Below, one piece after another: positions 15,610 through 23,970 of a DNA stretch of 24,850 bases. This stretch comes from Granulicatella adiacens (GTDB lineage Bacteria > Bacillota > Bacilli > Lactobacillales > Aerococcaceae): positions 1-24,850 of the forward strand of contig JAGZLX010000022.1 of NCBI GenBank assembly GCA_018364485.1. Direction: 5' to 3'. Positions within the stretch are counted from its first letter, which is position 1. Each line of letters starts with the position of its first letter. The notes under the pieces were generated by a model, which saw only the letters and a program-made list of their open reading frames with translations, was not told where the DNA came from and made no database searches. The translations under genes were made by a program, and so were the position numbers.

Positions 15610-16827
15610 ATGAAAGTTAGAAATATTCCATTCTCACCACCAGATATTACAGAAAAGGAAATCAACAATGTCGTTGAAGTATTAAAATCTGGTTGGATTA
15701 CAACAGGACCAAAAACAAAAGAGTTTGAACGCCGATTAGCAGAATTTATGGGCACTGAAAAAGTAGTCTGCTTAAACTCAGCAACAGCTGCTTTAGAATT
15801 AACACTGCGCGTTTTAGGCGTTGGACCTGGAGACGAAGTCATCGTTCCTGCTTACACATATACAGCTTCTTGTAGTGTGATTGAACACGTTGGAGCAACA
15901 CCCGTAATGGTGGATATTCAAGAAGACCATTTCGAAATGAATTATGATGCATTAGCGGATGCAATCACTGAAAAAACAAAAGTGATTATTCCTGTTGAAT
16001 TAGCAGGGGTACCATGTGACTACCGTCGTATTTTCGAAGTAGTAGAATCAAAACGTGGATTATTCCGTCCATCAACAAACTTACAACGTTACTTTAACCG
16101 TATTATTGTAGTTTCTGACTGTGCACACGCAATTGGAACAACTCGCGACGGCGTTTCTGTTGCTAAATTAGCGGACTTTGCTTCATTCTCATTCCATGCC
16201 GTTAAAAACTTAACGACTGCAGAAGGTGGATGTATTACTTGGAATCCAGCAAATGAATTAGATTCAGAAGCTATGTATAAAGAGTTCCAAGTGTATTCAT
16301 TACACGGACAAACAAAAGATGCTTTAGCTAAAATGAAACCAGGTTCTTGGGAATACGATATTGTCATTCCAGGATTCAAATGCAACATGCCAGATATTAT
16401 GGCTGCAATTGGTTTAGCGCAATTAGACCGTTACCCACAATTATTGGAACGTAGAAAAGAAATCGTACGTAATCTTGATAAAGGATTATCTGTGGATAAA
16501 CGTATCCAAGTATTACCTCACGAAGGTAAAGATTATGAATCTTCACGTCACTTATACATCACTCGTGTTCTAGGTGCAAACTATGACCAACGTGGAGAAA
16601 TCATTACAAAAATGGCAGAACGTGGCGTTTCATGTAACGTTCACTACAAACCACTTCCATTATTAACGGCGTACCAAAACATGGGATTCCGTATGGAAGA
16701 TTATCCAAATGCTTACCGCTTCTTTGAAAATGAAGTGACTTTACCATTACATGGATTACTTAGTGATGAAGATGTAGATTACATCGTTCAAAATTATTTA
16801 GAAGTGGTTCAAGAAGTACTTGGATAG
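15610..16827 (+). CDS. PLP-dependent sugar aminotransferase (DegT/DnrJ/EryC1/StrS)
   Basis: This family transfers an amino group from glutamate to a 4-keto (or 3-keto) nucleotide sugar. The product is 405 residues. The internal aldimine lysine is Lys199 in FHAVKNLTTAEGG, and the pyridine-binding Asp170 is in VVSDCAHAIG. The N-terminal SGWITTGPKTKEFE is typical. A stretch of about 20 residues (145-165, with FRPSTNLQR) is inserted before Asp170 relative to short family members. The gene follows the phosphoglycosyl transferase by 15 nt, behind a TTGGAGG ribosome site. Its neighbour dehydratase would supply UDP-4-keto-6-deoxy-HexNAc, so the expected product is UDP-4-amino-4,6-dideoxy-HexNAc, the precursor class of pneumococcal AATGal or of bacillosamine. 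The stereochemistry cannot be read. Confidence 0.9.
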   Translation: MKVRNIPFSPPDITEKEINNVVEVLKSGWITTGPKTKEFERRLAEFMGTEKVVCLNSATAALELTLRVLGVGPGDEVIVPAYTYTASCSVIEHVGATPVMVDIQEDHFEMNYDALADAITEKTKVIIPVELAGVPCDYRRIFEVVESKRGLFRPSTNLQRYFNRIIVVSDCAHAIGTTRDGVSVAKLADFASFSFHAVKNLTTAEGGCITWNPANELDSEAMYKEFQVYSLHGQTKDALAKMKPGSWEYDIVIPGFKCNMPDIMAAIGLAQLDRYPQLLERRKEIVRNLDKGLSVDKRIQVLPHEGKDYESSRHLYITRVLGANYDQRGEIITKMAERGVSCNVHYKPLPLLTAYQNMGFRMEDYPNAYRFFENEVTLPLHGLLSDEDVDYIVQNYLEVVQEVLG

Positions 16828-16845
16828 TCAGGAGAGGATATTTAA

Positions 16846-18651
16846 ATGAATAATCGATTAAGAATTTTATTATTATTCATCGTTGACTCGCTACTTGTTG
16901 TTGGATCAGTATTTTTAGGATTTCGATTAGTAACGGAAGGGTTAATCCGTAATATTCATGGATTAACCATCACAGCGATTTTGTCGTTAGTAGCCTATTA
17001 TGTTTTCTCTTATTTCTTCAATCTTTATTGGAGAGATTGGGAATACGCTAGTGTGTATGAAGTTATTACTGTCGTAAAATGTGTGTCAGCAACAGTAATT
17101 GTATCAACGATTTCAGGACTTGCTTTCTTTGATACGAAAGTAACGTGGCAATTCCTAATTGTTTGCTGGTTATTACTAGTGATTTCAATCGGTGGAGTTC
17201 GTCTTTCAATGCGTGTCTTCCGCGAATTCTTTGCGGATAGCAGCGTTATGGAAAATGCGAAACCAACATTAATCGTTGGTGCAGGAGCTGCCGGAACATT
17301 ATTAGTTCGTCAAATGCTTATGCATCCAGCAATGCGTATGGATCCAATTGCCTTTGTCGACGATGACCCTGATAAACTACGTAAAGATATTTATGGAGTT
17401 CGTATTTTAGGAGCTATCAAAGATATCGAACGTATTGTAGATACAATGGGAATTACGAAAGTCGTTATTGCGATGCCATCACTTCCAATCAAGAAATTAA
17501 ATGAAGTGTACGATGTGGCTCGTAAGACTGGTGCTGAATGTGTAATCTTACCAAATATTGACGATGTCATGAGTGGTAATTTACACGTACAACAATTAAG
17601 AAATGTTGAAATTGAAGACTTATTAGGTCGCGATCCGGTACATTTGGATCAATCAATGATTGAAAAACAACTTCGTGGCAAGAAAATTCTTGTGACGGGT
17701 GCTGGTGGTTCAATTGGTTCAGAAATTTGTCGTCAAGTGGCTAAGTTCAAACCGAAAGAAATCATCATTTTAGGACATGGTGAAAATAGTATTTACCAAT
17801 TAAATATGGAATTAGTGGGTAAATATTCTCAACACTTCACGATTACACCGGTGATTGCCGATGTGCAAGACCGTAAACGTATCTTTGAAGTAATGGATAA
17901 ATACAAACCAGATGTCGTTTACCATGCAGCAGCGCATAAACACGTACCTTTAATGGAATTGAATCCTCGTGAAGCGGTGAAAAACAATATTCTTGGTACA
18001 AGAAATGTAGCCGAAGCTGCAAGCCATGCACGAGTAAAATCTTTCGTAATGGTATCGACAGACAAAGCTGTTAACCCACCAAATATTATGGGGGCTACAA
18101 AACGTCTTTGCGAAATGATCGTCCAAGATATGGCGACACGCAGCGAGTATACAAAATTCGTTGCGGTTCGTTTCGGGAATGTATTAGGTTCTCGTGGTTC
18201 AGTAATTCCGCTCTTCAAGAAGCAAATTGCTGAAGGTGGACCAATCACGGTGACTCACCCTGATATCGTACGTTACTTTATGACGATTCCAGAAGCTGCG
18301 CAATTAGTAATCCAAGCAGGTTCGCTTGCTCGAGGCGGAGAAATCTTCGTACTTGATATGGGTCAACCAGTGAAGATTGTAGACTTAGCGAAGAACTTAA
18401 TTCGTCTTTCGGGATATGATGAAGGCGATATCGAGATTAAATTTACAGGATTGCGCCCAGGAGAGAAGATGTATGAAGAGTTACTGAACGAAGGGGAAGT
18501 AAATCCAAAACAAGTCTTTCCTAAGATTCATATTGGAATTGCGGACAATTCTAAGATTAATCGTGTGTATGACTTCATTGAGAATTTTGAAAGCTATACA
18601 GATCAACAATTACACGATGAATTGATTGATATTGCGAATAAAAAGAAATAA
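16846..18651 (+). CDS. Membrane UDP-HexNAc 4,6-dehydratase (CapD/PglF/WbpM type)
   Basis: This nucleotide-sugar dehydratase makes UDP-4-keto-6-deoxy-GlcNAc. The product is 601 residues. Four hydrophobic spans (about 7-27, 41-60, 76-95, 103-120) form the N-terminal membrane part. The first Rossmann fold begins with VGAGAAG (144-150) and the second with VTGAGGSIGSE (283-293). The active-site segment STDKAVNPPNIMGATKR has Met415 where epimerases have Tyr, with Lys419, which is the pattern known for PglF-like dehydratases. The gene starts 18 nt after the aminotransferase. A hairpin terminator follows, so expression of downstream genes may be lower or rely on the internal promoter before the LCP genes. 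Confidence 0.9.
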   Translation: MNNRLRILLLFIVDSLLVVGSVFLGFRLVTEGLIRNIHGLTITAILSLVAYYVFSYFFNLYWRDWEYASVYEVITVVKCVSATVIVSTISGLAFFDTKVTWQFLIVCWLLLVISIGGVRLSMRVFREFFADSSVMENAKPTLIVGAGAAGTLLVRQMLMHPAMRMDPIAFVDDDPDKLRKDIYGVRILGAIKDIERIVDTMGITKVVIAMPSLPIKKLNEVYDVARKTGAECVILPNIDDVMSGNLHVQQLRNVEIEDLLGRDPVHLDQSMIEKQLRGKKILVTGAGGSIGSEICRQVAKFKPKEIIILGHGENSIYQLNMELVGKYSQHFTITPVIADVQDRKRIFEVMDKYKPDVVYHAAAHKHVPLMELNPREAVKNNILGTRNVAEAASHARVKSFVMVSTDKAVNPPNIMGATKRLCEMIVQDMATRSEYTKFVAVRFGNVLGSRGSVIPLFKKQIAEGGPITVTHPDIVRYFMTIPEAAQLVIQAGSLARGGEIFVLDMGQPVKIVDLAKNLIRLSGYDEGDIEIKFTGLRPGEKMYEELLNEGEVNPKQVFPKIHIGIADNSKINRVYDFIENFESYTDQQLHDELIDIANKKK

Positions 18652-18655
18652 AATA

Positions 18656-18687
18656 AAAAGGATTGGGATAGTTATCTCAATCCTTTT
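18656..18687 (+). terminator. Hairpin between the dehydratase and GT2 genes
   Basis: AAAAGGATTG (18656-18665) pairs with CAATCCTTTT (18678-18687), with a short inner helix. The T tract is only four long, so termination may be partial. It may also act as an RNA processing or stability element inside the operon. Confidence 0.65.
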
Positions 18688-18710
18688 ATCATATATAAAG
18701 AGGTGGAAAA

Positions 18711-19727
18711 ATGTTAGTTTCCGTAAATATTAGTGCCTATAATGAGCAAGATTACTTGCCTGAAATTTTTGAAAGTTTAAAAAATCAAACCTATCCATTA
18801 AAAAATATTGAAGTAGTATTAGTGAATGCAATGTCTACGGATAATACTCGTGCTTTAATGGAACAATTTAAAGCTGAGAATGAGCATTTATTTTATGCCG
18901 TGAAGATTCTTGATAATCCAAGAAAAACATTAAATACAGGGTTAAACTTAGGGTTTAAAAACTCGGATGGTGATTGCTATTTGAAGGTAGATGCACACTC
19001 ACAAATTCCGACAAACTTTATCGAAGCCAATGTTAAAGTGATTGAATCTGGGCAAAAAGTTTGTGGTGGTAAACGACCAACTATTGTCCAAGCAGAAGAT
19101 GATTTTTCAAAAACATTACATATTGTTGAAGAGTCTGCTCTTGGAAGTAGTATTGCAAACTACAGAAAAGGGGATTCAAGTCGTTATGTGGATTCTGTAT
19201 TCCAAGGAATGTATCACAAAGATGTAGTCGATACAGTCGGTTATTTTGACGAAAAATTAACACGTACAGAGGATAACGAATACCACTATCGTATTCGTAA
19301 AAACGGATTTAAAATTTGGTATGATACTTCAATCGAGTCCTTCCAATATATTCGTCCAACCTTTACGAAGATGATTCAACAAAAATTTGCAAACGGATAT
19401 TGGATTGGGTTAACCTCTCATGTTTGCCGTGATTGCTTGTCTTTATTCCATTTTGGACCAGGTGTATTTGTGGCGACTTTACTTGTACTCATGATGTTGA
19501 CGCCAATCAGTTTTGCACCTTTATTAACAGTGTTTGGGCTCTATTTATTGGCAGTCTTAGGATTGTCTGTTTTTGAAATTTCTAAGCAAAAATTCAATCC
19601 AACATTATTACTAATTCCGTTCATTATGATTGCCGTTCATTTTGCATATGGTATTGGAACAATCAAAGGGTGGATCTTTGGATTTGAATTTAAAAGAGAA
19701 TATTTTAGTGAAGAAGAAAAATCTTAA
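18711..19727 (+). CDS. Membrane-anchored GT2 family glycosyltransferase
   Basis: A GT-A-fold glycosyltransferase of 338 residues. It starts with VSVNISAYNEQDYLPEIFESL, has a nucleotide-metal motif in LKVDAHSQIP (DxH-type instead of DxD), and a TEDNEYHYRIRKNG segment that matches the acceptor/catalytic ED motif. The C-terminal third holds two or three membrane spans (about 245-315), so the enzyme sits on the inner membrane and probably extends the lipid-linked sugar. The donor cannot be read. An AGAGGTGG ribosome site precedes the ATG. A terminator-like hairpin lies upstream and a promoter lies downstream, so it may be the last gene of a first sub-operon. Confidence 0.85.
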   Translation: MLVSVNISAYNEQDYLPEIFESLKNQTYPLKNIEVVLVNAMSTDNTRALMEQFKAENEHLFYAVKILDNPRKTLNTGLNLGFKNSDGDCYLKVDAHSQIPTNFIEANVKVIESGQKVCGGKRPTIVQAEDDFSKTLHIVEESALGSSIANYRKGDSSRYVDSVFQGMYHKDVVDTVGYFDEKLTRTEDNEYHYRIRKNGFKIWYDTSIESFQYIRPTFTKMIQQKFANGYWIGLTSHVCRDCLSLFHFGPGVFVATLLVLMMLTPISFAPLLTVFGLYLLAVLGLSVFEISKQKFNPTLLLIPFIMIAVHFAYGIGTIKGWIFGFEFKREYFSEEEKS

Positions 19728-19763
19728 AATTACTATAAATACTCATGAATTCAAGCAAATCTA

Positions 19764-19772
19764 TGATATAAT
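19764..19772 (+). promoter_or_regulatory. Internal promoter before the LCP genes
   Basis: TGATATAAT is an extended -10 without a good -35. Initiation near 19779 would give a leader of about 25 nt with a GGAGTGG ribosome site at 19793-19799. Confidence 0.55.
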
Positions 19773-19804
19773 AAACTGATTGTATAGTTATTGGAGTGGA
19801 ATGA

Positions 19805-21136
19805 ATGAGAGTAAATGAAGAAAAAATTTCGAATAGAAGAAAACAAAGAAAAAATCAAAAAATTAGAAAAGTAATTTTGACAGTATTGCTAGCGATTGGT
19901 GCTGTAATTATTGCGGGTGCTGCTTATGCATGGAGTCGTATTTCTCAAGCGGAAGATGCCATCCATCAAAAAGTAGAGACTGTTCAATTACGTGATAAAG
20001 AATTAACAGACGATAGCAGTTTTTCGGTTCTTCTATTAGGAATTGATAATGGGGCATATGGTCGTGATACGGAAGTAGGTCGTTCAGATACGATGCTTCT
20101 TGTTACTGTAAATCCAAAACAAAAGAAGACAACGATGATTAGTATTCCTCGTGATTCTTATACAGAAATTATTGGATATGGTACATTTGACAAGATTAAC
20201 CATGCGTATGCGTTCGGTAAAGAACAATTCTCTATTAATAGTGTCCAAAATATGCTTAATGTTCCAATTGACTATTATGTAACAGTGGATATGGGCGGAT
20301 TGATGGGACTAGTTGATGCTGTAGGTGGATTAGAAATCACACCAGCTCTTACATTTACATATGAAGATGAGTCATTTACTGAAGGTGTGACGCGTCATGT
20401 GGACGGGGAAGCCGCTCTTCGCTATGCACGTATGCGTTATGATGACCCTGAAGGAGACACAGGTCGTCAAAAACGTCAACAATACGTAATTCAAAAATTA
20501 GTTGAAAAATTATTGACTTTAGATTCAGTGACTAAATACGAACAGATTCTAAAAACATTAGAAAATTCTGTCAAAACAAATTTCACTGTAGAAAAATTAT
20601 TCCAAATTGCTCAAACACATAAAGAAGCTCTCCAACATTTTGAATCAGATACGATTAATGGAGATGGAGCAATGATTAATGGTATTTACTATTTTGTGAT
20701 TCCAGAAGCTGAAAAAATTCGTATTTCGAATGTCATCAGAAAATCTCTTGATTTAGAAGAAATTACTGAATTGAAACATATCGAAACTAAAGAAACACAG
20801 TCATCTGTCAATATTGAGCAAAATGCTCCACAAAATAATTCGAACATACAAGAACAAGGAGATACTTACGTAGAACCAAATGTAACTCCAAGTTATAACA
20901 ATAATTATAATAATTACAATAGCAATAGTAATGATGATGACGATTATGTTGCACCGACAAATCCATCGAACAATGGTGGAGGCACAAGTGCTGTAACACC
21001 AACGGCACCTGCAACACAGGCATCACAAGCAACAGCTGCTCCTGAGCAACCGCAGCCTGTACAACCAACGCAATCGGCTCCAGCAACACAAGAGCCTGTT
21101 GCACCAACACAACCTACACAAAAACAAAACCCTTAA
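19805..21136 (+). CDS. LytR-CpsA-Psr (LCP) family ligase with long disordered tail
   Basis: LCP enzymes transfer lipid-linked polymers such as teichoic acid or capsule to peptidoglycan outside the membrane. The product is 443 residues. A basic cytoplasmic start (1-22) and one membrane span (about 23-43) precede the LCP domain (about 74-235). That domain has SVLLLGID, GRSDTMLL (Arg93, Asp95), SIPRDSYTEI (Arg116, Asp117), NHAYAFG, and RYARMRYDDPEGDTGRQKRQ with the pyrophosphate-binding arginines. The last 100 residues are disordered: an Asn/Tyr stretch, then a Pro/Thr/Gln/Ala-rich segment. Such a tail may reach into the wall. Its near-twin follows 18 nt downstream without the tail. Confidence 0.93.
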   Translation: MRVNEEKISNRRKQRKNQKIRKVILTVLLAIGAVIIAGAAYAWSRISQAEDAIHQKVETVQLRDKELTDDSSFSVLLLGIDNGAYGRDTEVGRSDTMLLVTVNPKQKKTTMISIPRDSYTEIIGYGTFDKINHAYAFGKEQFSINSVQNMLNVPIDYYVTVDMGGLMGLVDAVGGLEITPALTFTYEDESFTEGVTRHVDGEAALRYARMRYDDPEGDTGRQKRQQYVIQKLVEKLLTLDSVTKYEQILKTLENSVKTNFTVEKLFQIAQTHKEALQHFESDTINGDGAMINGIYYFVIPEAEKIRISNVIRKSLDLEEITELKHIETKETQSSVNIEQNAPQNNSNIQEQGDTYVEPNVTPSYNNNYNNYNSNSNDDDDYVAPTNPSNNGGGTSAVTPTAPATQASQATAAPEQPQPVQPTQSAPATQEPVAPTQPTQKQNP

Positions 21137-21154
21137 TAGTATTGGAGTGTAATT

Positions 21155-22195
21155 ATGAACGAATCAAATGAATGGACCCGAAAAGGGAGACGTCAAGAAA
21201 AGAAAAAGAAACGTGGACGTATTGGTTTTATTTTAATTTTACTACTTGCGATTATTGCAGTAGCAGGAACTTACTATGCAAGTAGAATTAATCATACAAT
21301 CAACACGATTACACAAGATGTCGGAAACCGTACAGAGCAAGAAGCAAATGACATTATTAAAAATGCCAAACCGATTAATGTACTTTTATTAGGGATTGAT
21401 AATGGGGCCTATGGACGTACGGAAGAAGATGGCCGTTCAGATACAATGTTACTATTAACGATCAATCCATCAACGAAAAAATCTCAACTACTCAGCTTGC
21501 CACGTGATACTTACACTGAAATCGTTGGAACAGGTGGTTATGATAAATTGAACCATGCATTTGCGTATGGGAAAGCACCTATGGTTATTAATTCTGTTGA
21601 GAAGATGTTAGATACAACGATTGACTTTTATGTGCAAATCAACATGGAAGGATTAATGGAATTTGTGGATGCTGTTGGCGGTATCGAAGTAACAAGCCCG
21701 TTAACATTTACGTACGAAGACCGCTCATTCGTTGAAGGAAAAACAGAATTATTAGACGGGGAAAGTGCCTTACGTTTTGCACGTATGCGTTATGATGATC
21801 CAGAAGGAGATACAGGACGCCAAAAACGTCAACGTATCGTTATCGAGGAACTCGTTAAGAAATTGATGACCTTTAATTCTGTTGCAAACTTCGAGCAATT
21901 AATGAATGCGGTAAGTAAAAACGTGAAAACAGACTTGCCAATTGGCCAAGTAATGGCGCTTAAAAACACTTACGGTCCTGCTATCACAGGCAATAATTTA
22001 ACGCAAACATTTATTGAAGAAAGACAGTTATTATTAACAAATAATGCTGGAGAACAAATTTACTATTCTTATGCAACGGATGATGTGTTATTAGGAGTAA
22101 GTAATTCAATCCGTAAATTAATGGGTCAACCAACTGTTCAAACATACCCATTACTACAACAAAGAGAAGATTTATATTATTTAACAACTCCGTAA
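21155..22195 (+). CDS. LytR-CpsA-Psr (LCP) family ligase, second copy
   Basis: A 346-residue paralogue of the preceding gene. It has a very basic N-terminus (KGRRQEKKKKRGR) and one membrane span (about 22-42). The LCP domain carries NVLLLGIDNGAYGR, GRSDTMLLLTINP, SLPRDTYTEI, NHAFAYG, and RFARMRYDDPEGDTGRQKRQ. Key arginines and aspartates match those of the first copy, so both look active. It lacks the low-complexity tail. The protein-level similarity within the domain is high, indicating a local duplication followed by divergence of the C-terminus. tarI begins 23 nt after the stop, so the ligase is co-transcribed with CDP-ribitol synthesis, which supports a ribitol-phosphate polymer as its substrate. 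Confidence 0.93.
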   Translation: MNESNEWTRKGRRQEKKKKRGRIGFILILLLAIIAVAGTYYASRINHTINTITQDVGNRTEQEANDIIKNAKPINVLLLGIDNGAYGRTEEDGRSDTMLLLTINPSTKKSQLLSLPRDTYTEIVGTGGYDKLNHAFAYGKAPMVINSVEKMLDTTIDFYVQINMEGLMEFVDAVGGIEVTSPLTFTYEDRSFVEGKTELLDGESALRFARMRYDDPEGDTGRQKRQRIVIEELVKKLMTFNSVANFEQLMNAVSKNVKTDLPIGQVMALKNTYGPAITGNNLTQTFIEERQLLLTNNAGEQIYYSYATDDVLLGVSNSIRKLMGQPTVQTYPLLQQREDLYYLTTP

Positions 22196-22218
22196 TAGGA
22201 AAATAAGAGGTGTACAAA

Positions 22219-22926
22219 ATGATTTATGCTGGGATTTTAGCCGGTGGAACCGGAACTCGTATGGGAATCCAAGAAATGCCAAAACAATTTCTACCACTAG
22301 GAAATAAGCCAATTATTATTCACACAGTTGAAAAATTCTTGTTTGTTCCTGATGTAGATGTTGTGTATGTAGCGGTTCATCCAAACTGGGTAAGCTACTT
22401 TAATGATTTATTAGACAAACACATTTTGACCAATAAAGAAAAAATCCGTGTCGTAAGTGGTGGGGGAAATCGTAATGATAGCATCTTAAGTATCATTGCG
22501 GATATCAAAAATAACGATTCATTTTCACCAGAAGATGTATTGATTACACATGATGCAGTTCGTCCGTTCGTTTCTTATCGTATGATTGTCGATAATATCG
22601 AAGCAATGAAACATTATGATGTTGCGGATACTGTTGTAATGGCAAACGATACAATTGTGGAATCAGTGGATGGGAAAGTAATTTCTTCGATTCCAAATAG
22701 AACGCATATGTATCAAGGACAAACACCTCAAACATTTAAGATTCAAGCATTTACAGACTTATACGATAGTCTTACAGATGATGTCAAAGAAATCTTGACA
22801 GACGCTTGTAAGGTATTCGTGGTCAACGACGTAAAAGTAGCTCTTGTTGAAGGCGAATACTCAAACATTAAAATTACGACAGTAACAGATTTGAAAATTG
22901 CGCAAGCGATGTTAGGAGAGATTTAA
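22219..22926 (+). CDS. tarI: Ribitol-5-phosphate cytidylyltransferase TarI (IspD-like)
   Basis: TarI joins CTP with ribitol-5-phosphate to give CDP-ribitol for wall polymer synthesis. The product is 235 residues. The nucleotidyltransferase motif LAGGTGTRMG opens the protein, followed by MPKQFLPLG, THDAVRPF and QGQTPQTFK, all typical of IspD/TarI. The immediate TarJ partner decides for TarI over IspD. I chose the ATG at 22219, since AAGAGG (22205-22210) serves it and the in-frame GTG at 22210 overlaps that site. The TarJ start is one base after the stop, giving tight coupling. Confidence 0.93.
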   Translation: MIYAGILAGGTGTRMGIQEMPKQFLPLGNKPIIIHTVEKFLFVPDVDVVYVAVHPNWVSYFNDLLDKHILTNKEKIRVVSGGGNRNDSILSIIADIKNNDSFSPEDVLITHDAVRPFVSYRMIVDNIEAMKHYDVADTVVMANDTIVESVDGKVISSIPNRTHMYQGQTPQTFKIQAFTDLYDSLTDDVKEILTDACKVFVVNDVKVALVEGEYSNIKITTVTDLKIAQAMLGEI

Positions 22927-22927
22927 A

Positions 22928-23956
22928 ATGATTAATCGAGTGTATCAACTCATTCGTCCATCGTTTTTCTCAATTAAATATGAAGATGTGTCTTTCTATG
23001 AAGAAGATACTGTGGTGGTAAGACCAAACTACTTAGCTTTGTGTCATGCGGACCAACGTTACTTCCAAGGAACACGTCCTGCTAAAATTTTGCAGAAGAA
23101 ACTACCAATGGCATTGATTCATGAATGTTGTGGAATCGTTGTTGCGGACCCAACAGGAACCTATAAACCAGGGGACCATGTGGTAATGATTCCAAACCAA
23201 CCACCACGTGACTTTGACCATAACACTGAATTTTACGAAAACTATGTGAATGGAACGTATTTCCGTTCAAGTGGTCATGATGGATTTATGCGTGAATTCG
23301 TGACGATTCCAATCGATCGTGTCGTAAAATACGAAGATGTTCCAGATAAAGTCGCAGCGATTTCTGAATTTGTGTCAGTCGGCGTTCATGGGCTTCGTCG
23401 TTTTGACAAAGTAGCGCATAGCCGTCGTAATCGTATCGTTGTATGGGGATCAGGAAGTTTAGCCTATGTGGTCGCAACGATTGCAAAAGCAAAATTCCCA
23501 GAATCTAAGATTATTATTGTGGGTAAAAATCCTGAGAAACTACGTCTATTTTCATTTGTTGATGAAGTCTATGATGTGAGCGACCTTCCAGAAGACTTTA
23601 CATTCGACCATGCCATTGAATGCGTGGGAGGTAGCGGAACTCAAGATGCTTACCGTGAAATTATCCGTCATATTCAGCCTCAAGGAACGGTTGTCATGAT
23701 GGGAGTTAGCGAGTTCGAAGTACCATTAAACACACGTGACATTCTTGAAAAAGGACTAACATGGGTCGGAAGTTCTCGTTCAGGTCGTAAAGACTTCGAA
23801 GAGGCTGTTCAATTCATGGCAGATCCAAAAGTGCATGCACGTTTGAATTTAATTATTTTTGAATCAAATCCAATTCAAGAGATGAAAGATATTTATCATT
23901 TCTTCGAGGAAGATAAATTAACGCCATTTAAAACAGTGGCAAAATGGGATATTTAG
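22928..23956 (+). CDS. tarJ: Ribulose-5-phosphate reductase TarJ
   Basis: TarJ reduces ribulose-5-phosphate to ribitol-5-phosphate with NADPH and hands it to TarI. The product is 342 residues, a zinc-dependent medium-chain dehydrogenase. The catalytic-zinc region includes Cys39 (YLALCHADQRYF) and His65-Glu66 (LIHECCG). The NADP fold has VWGSGSLAYVVATIAK near 173-188. The residues are closer to TarJ/Bcs1-like proteins than to general alcohol dehydrogenases. LicD begins 14 nt downstream if the second ATG is used. TarI and TarJ form one unit, so the window encodes the whole route from ribulose-5-phosphate to CDP-ribitol. Confidence 0.92.
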   Translation: MINRVYQLIRPSFFSIKYEDVSFYEEDTVVVRPNYLALCHADQRYFQGTRPAKILQKKLPMALIHECCGIVVADPTGTYKPGDHVVMIPNQPPRDFDHNTEFYENYVNGTYFRSSGHDGFMREFVTIPIDRVVKYEDVPDKVAAISEFVSVGVHGLRRFDKVAHSRRNRIVVWGSGSLAYVVATIAKAKFPESKIIIVGKNPEKLRLFSFVDEVYDVSDLPEDFTFDHAIECVGGSGTQDAYREIIRHIQPQGTVVMMGVSEFEVPLNTRDILEKGLTWVGSSRSGRKDFEEAVQFMADPKVHARLNLIIFESNPIQEMKDIYHFFEEDKLTPFKTVAKWDI

Positions 23957-23970
23957 AAAGTGGGGAAAAC

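Noticed and set aside
20808..21110. Minus-strand frame of 100 codons opposite the LCP tail
   Set aside because: It is a mirror of the low-complexity Pro/Thr/Gln coding region and has no start signals.
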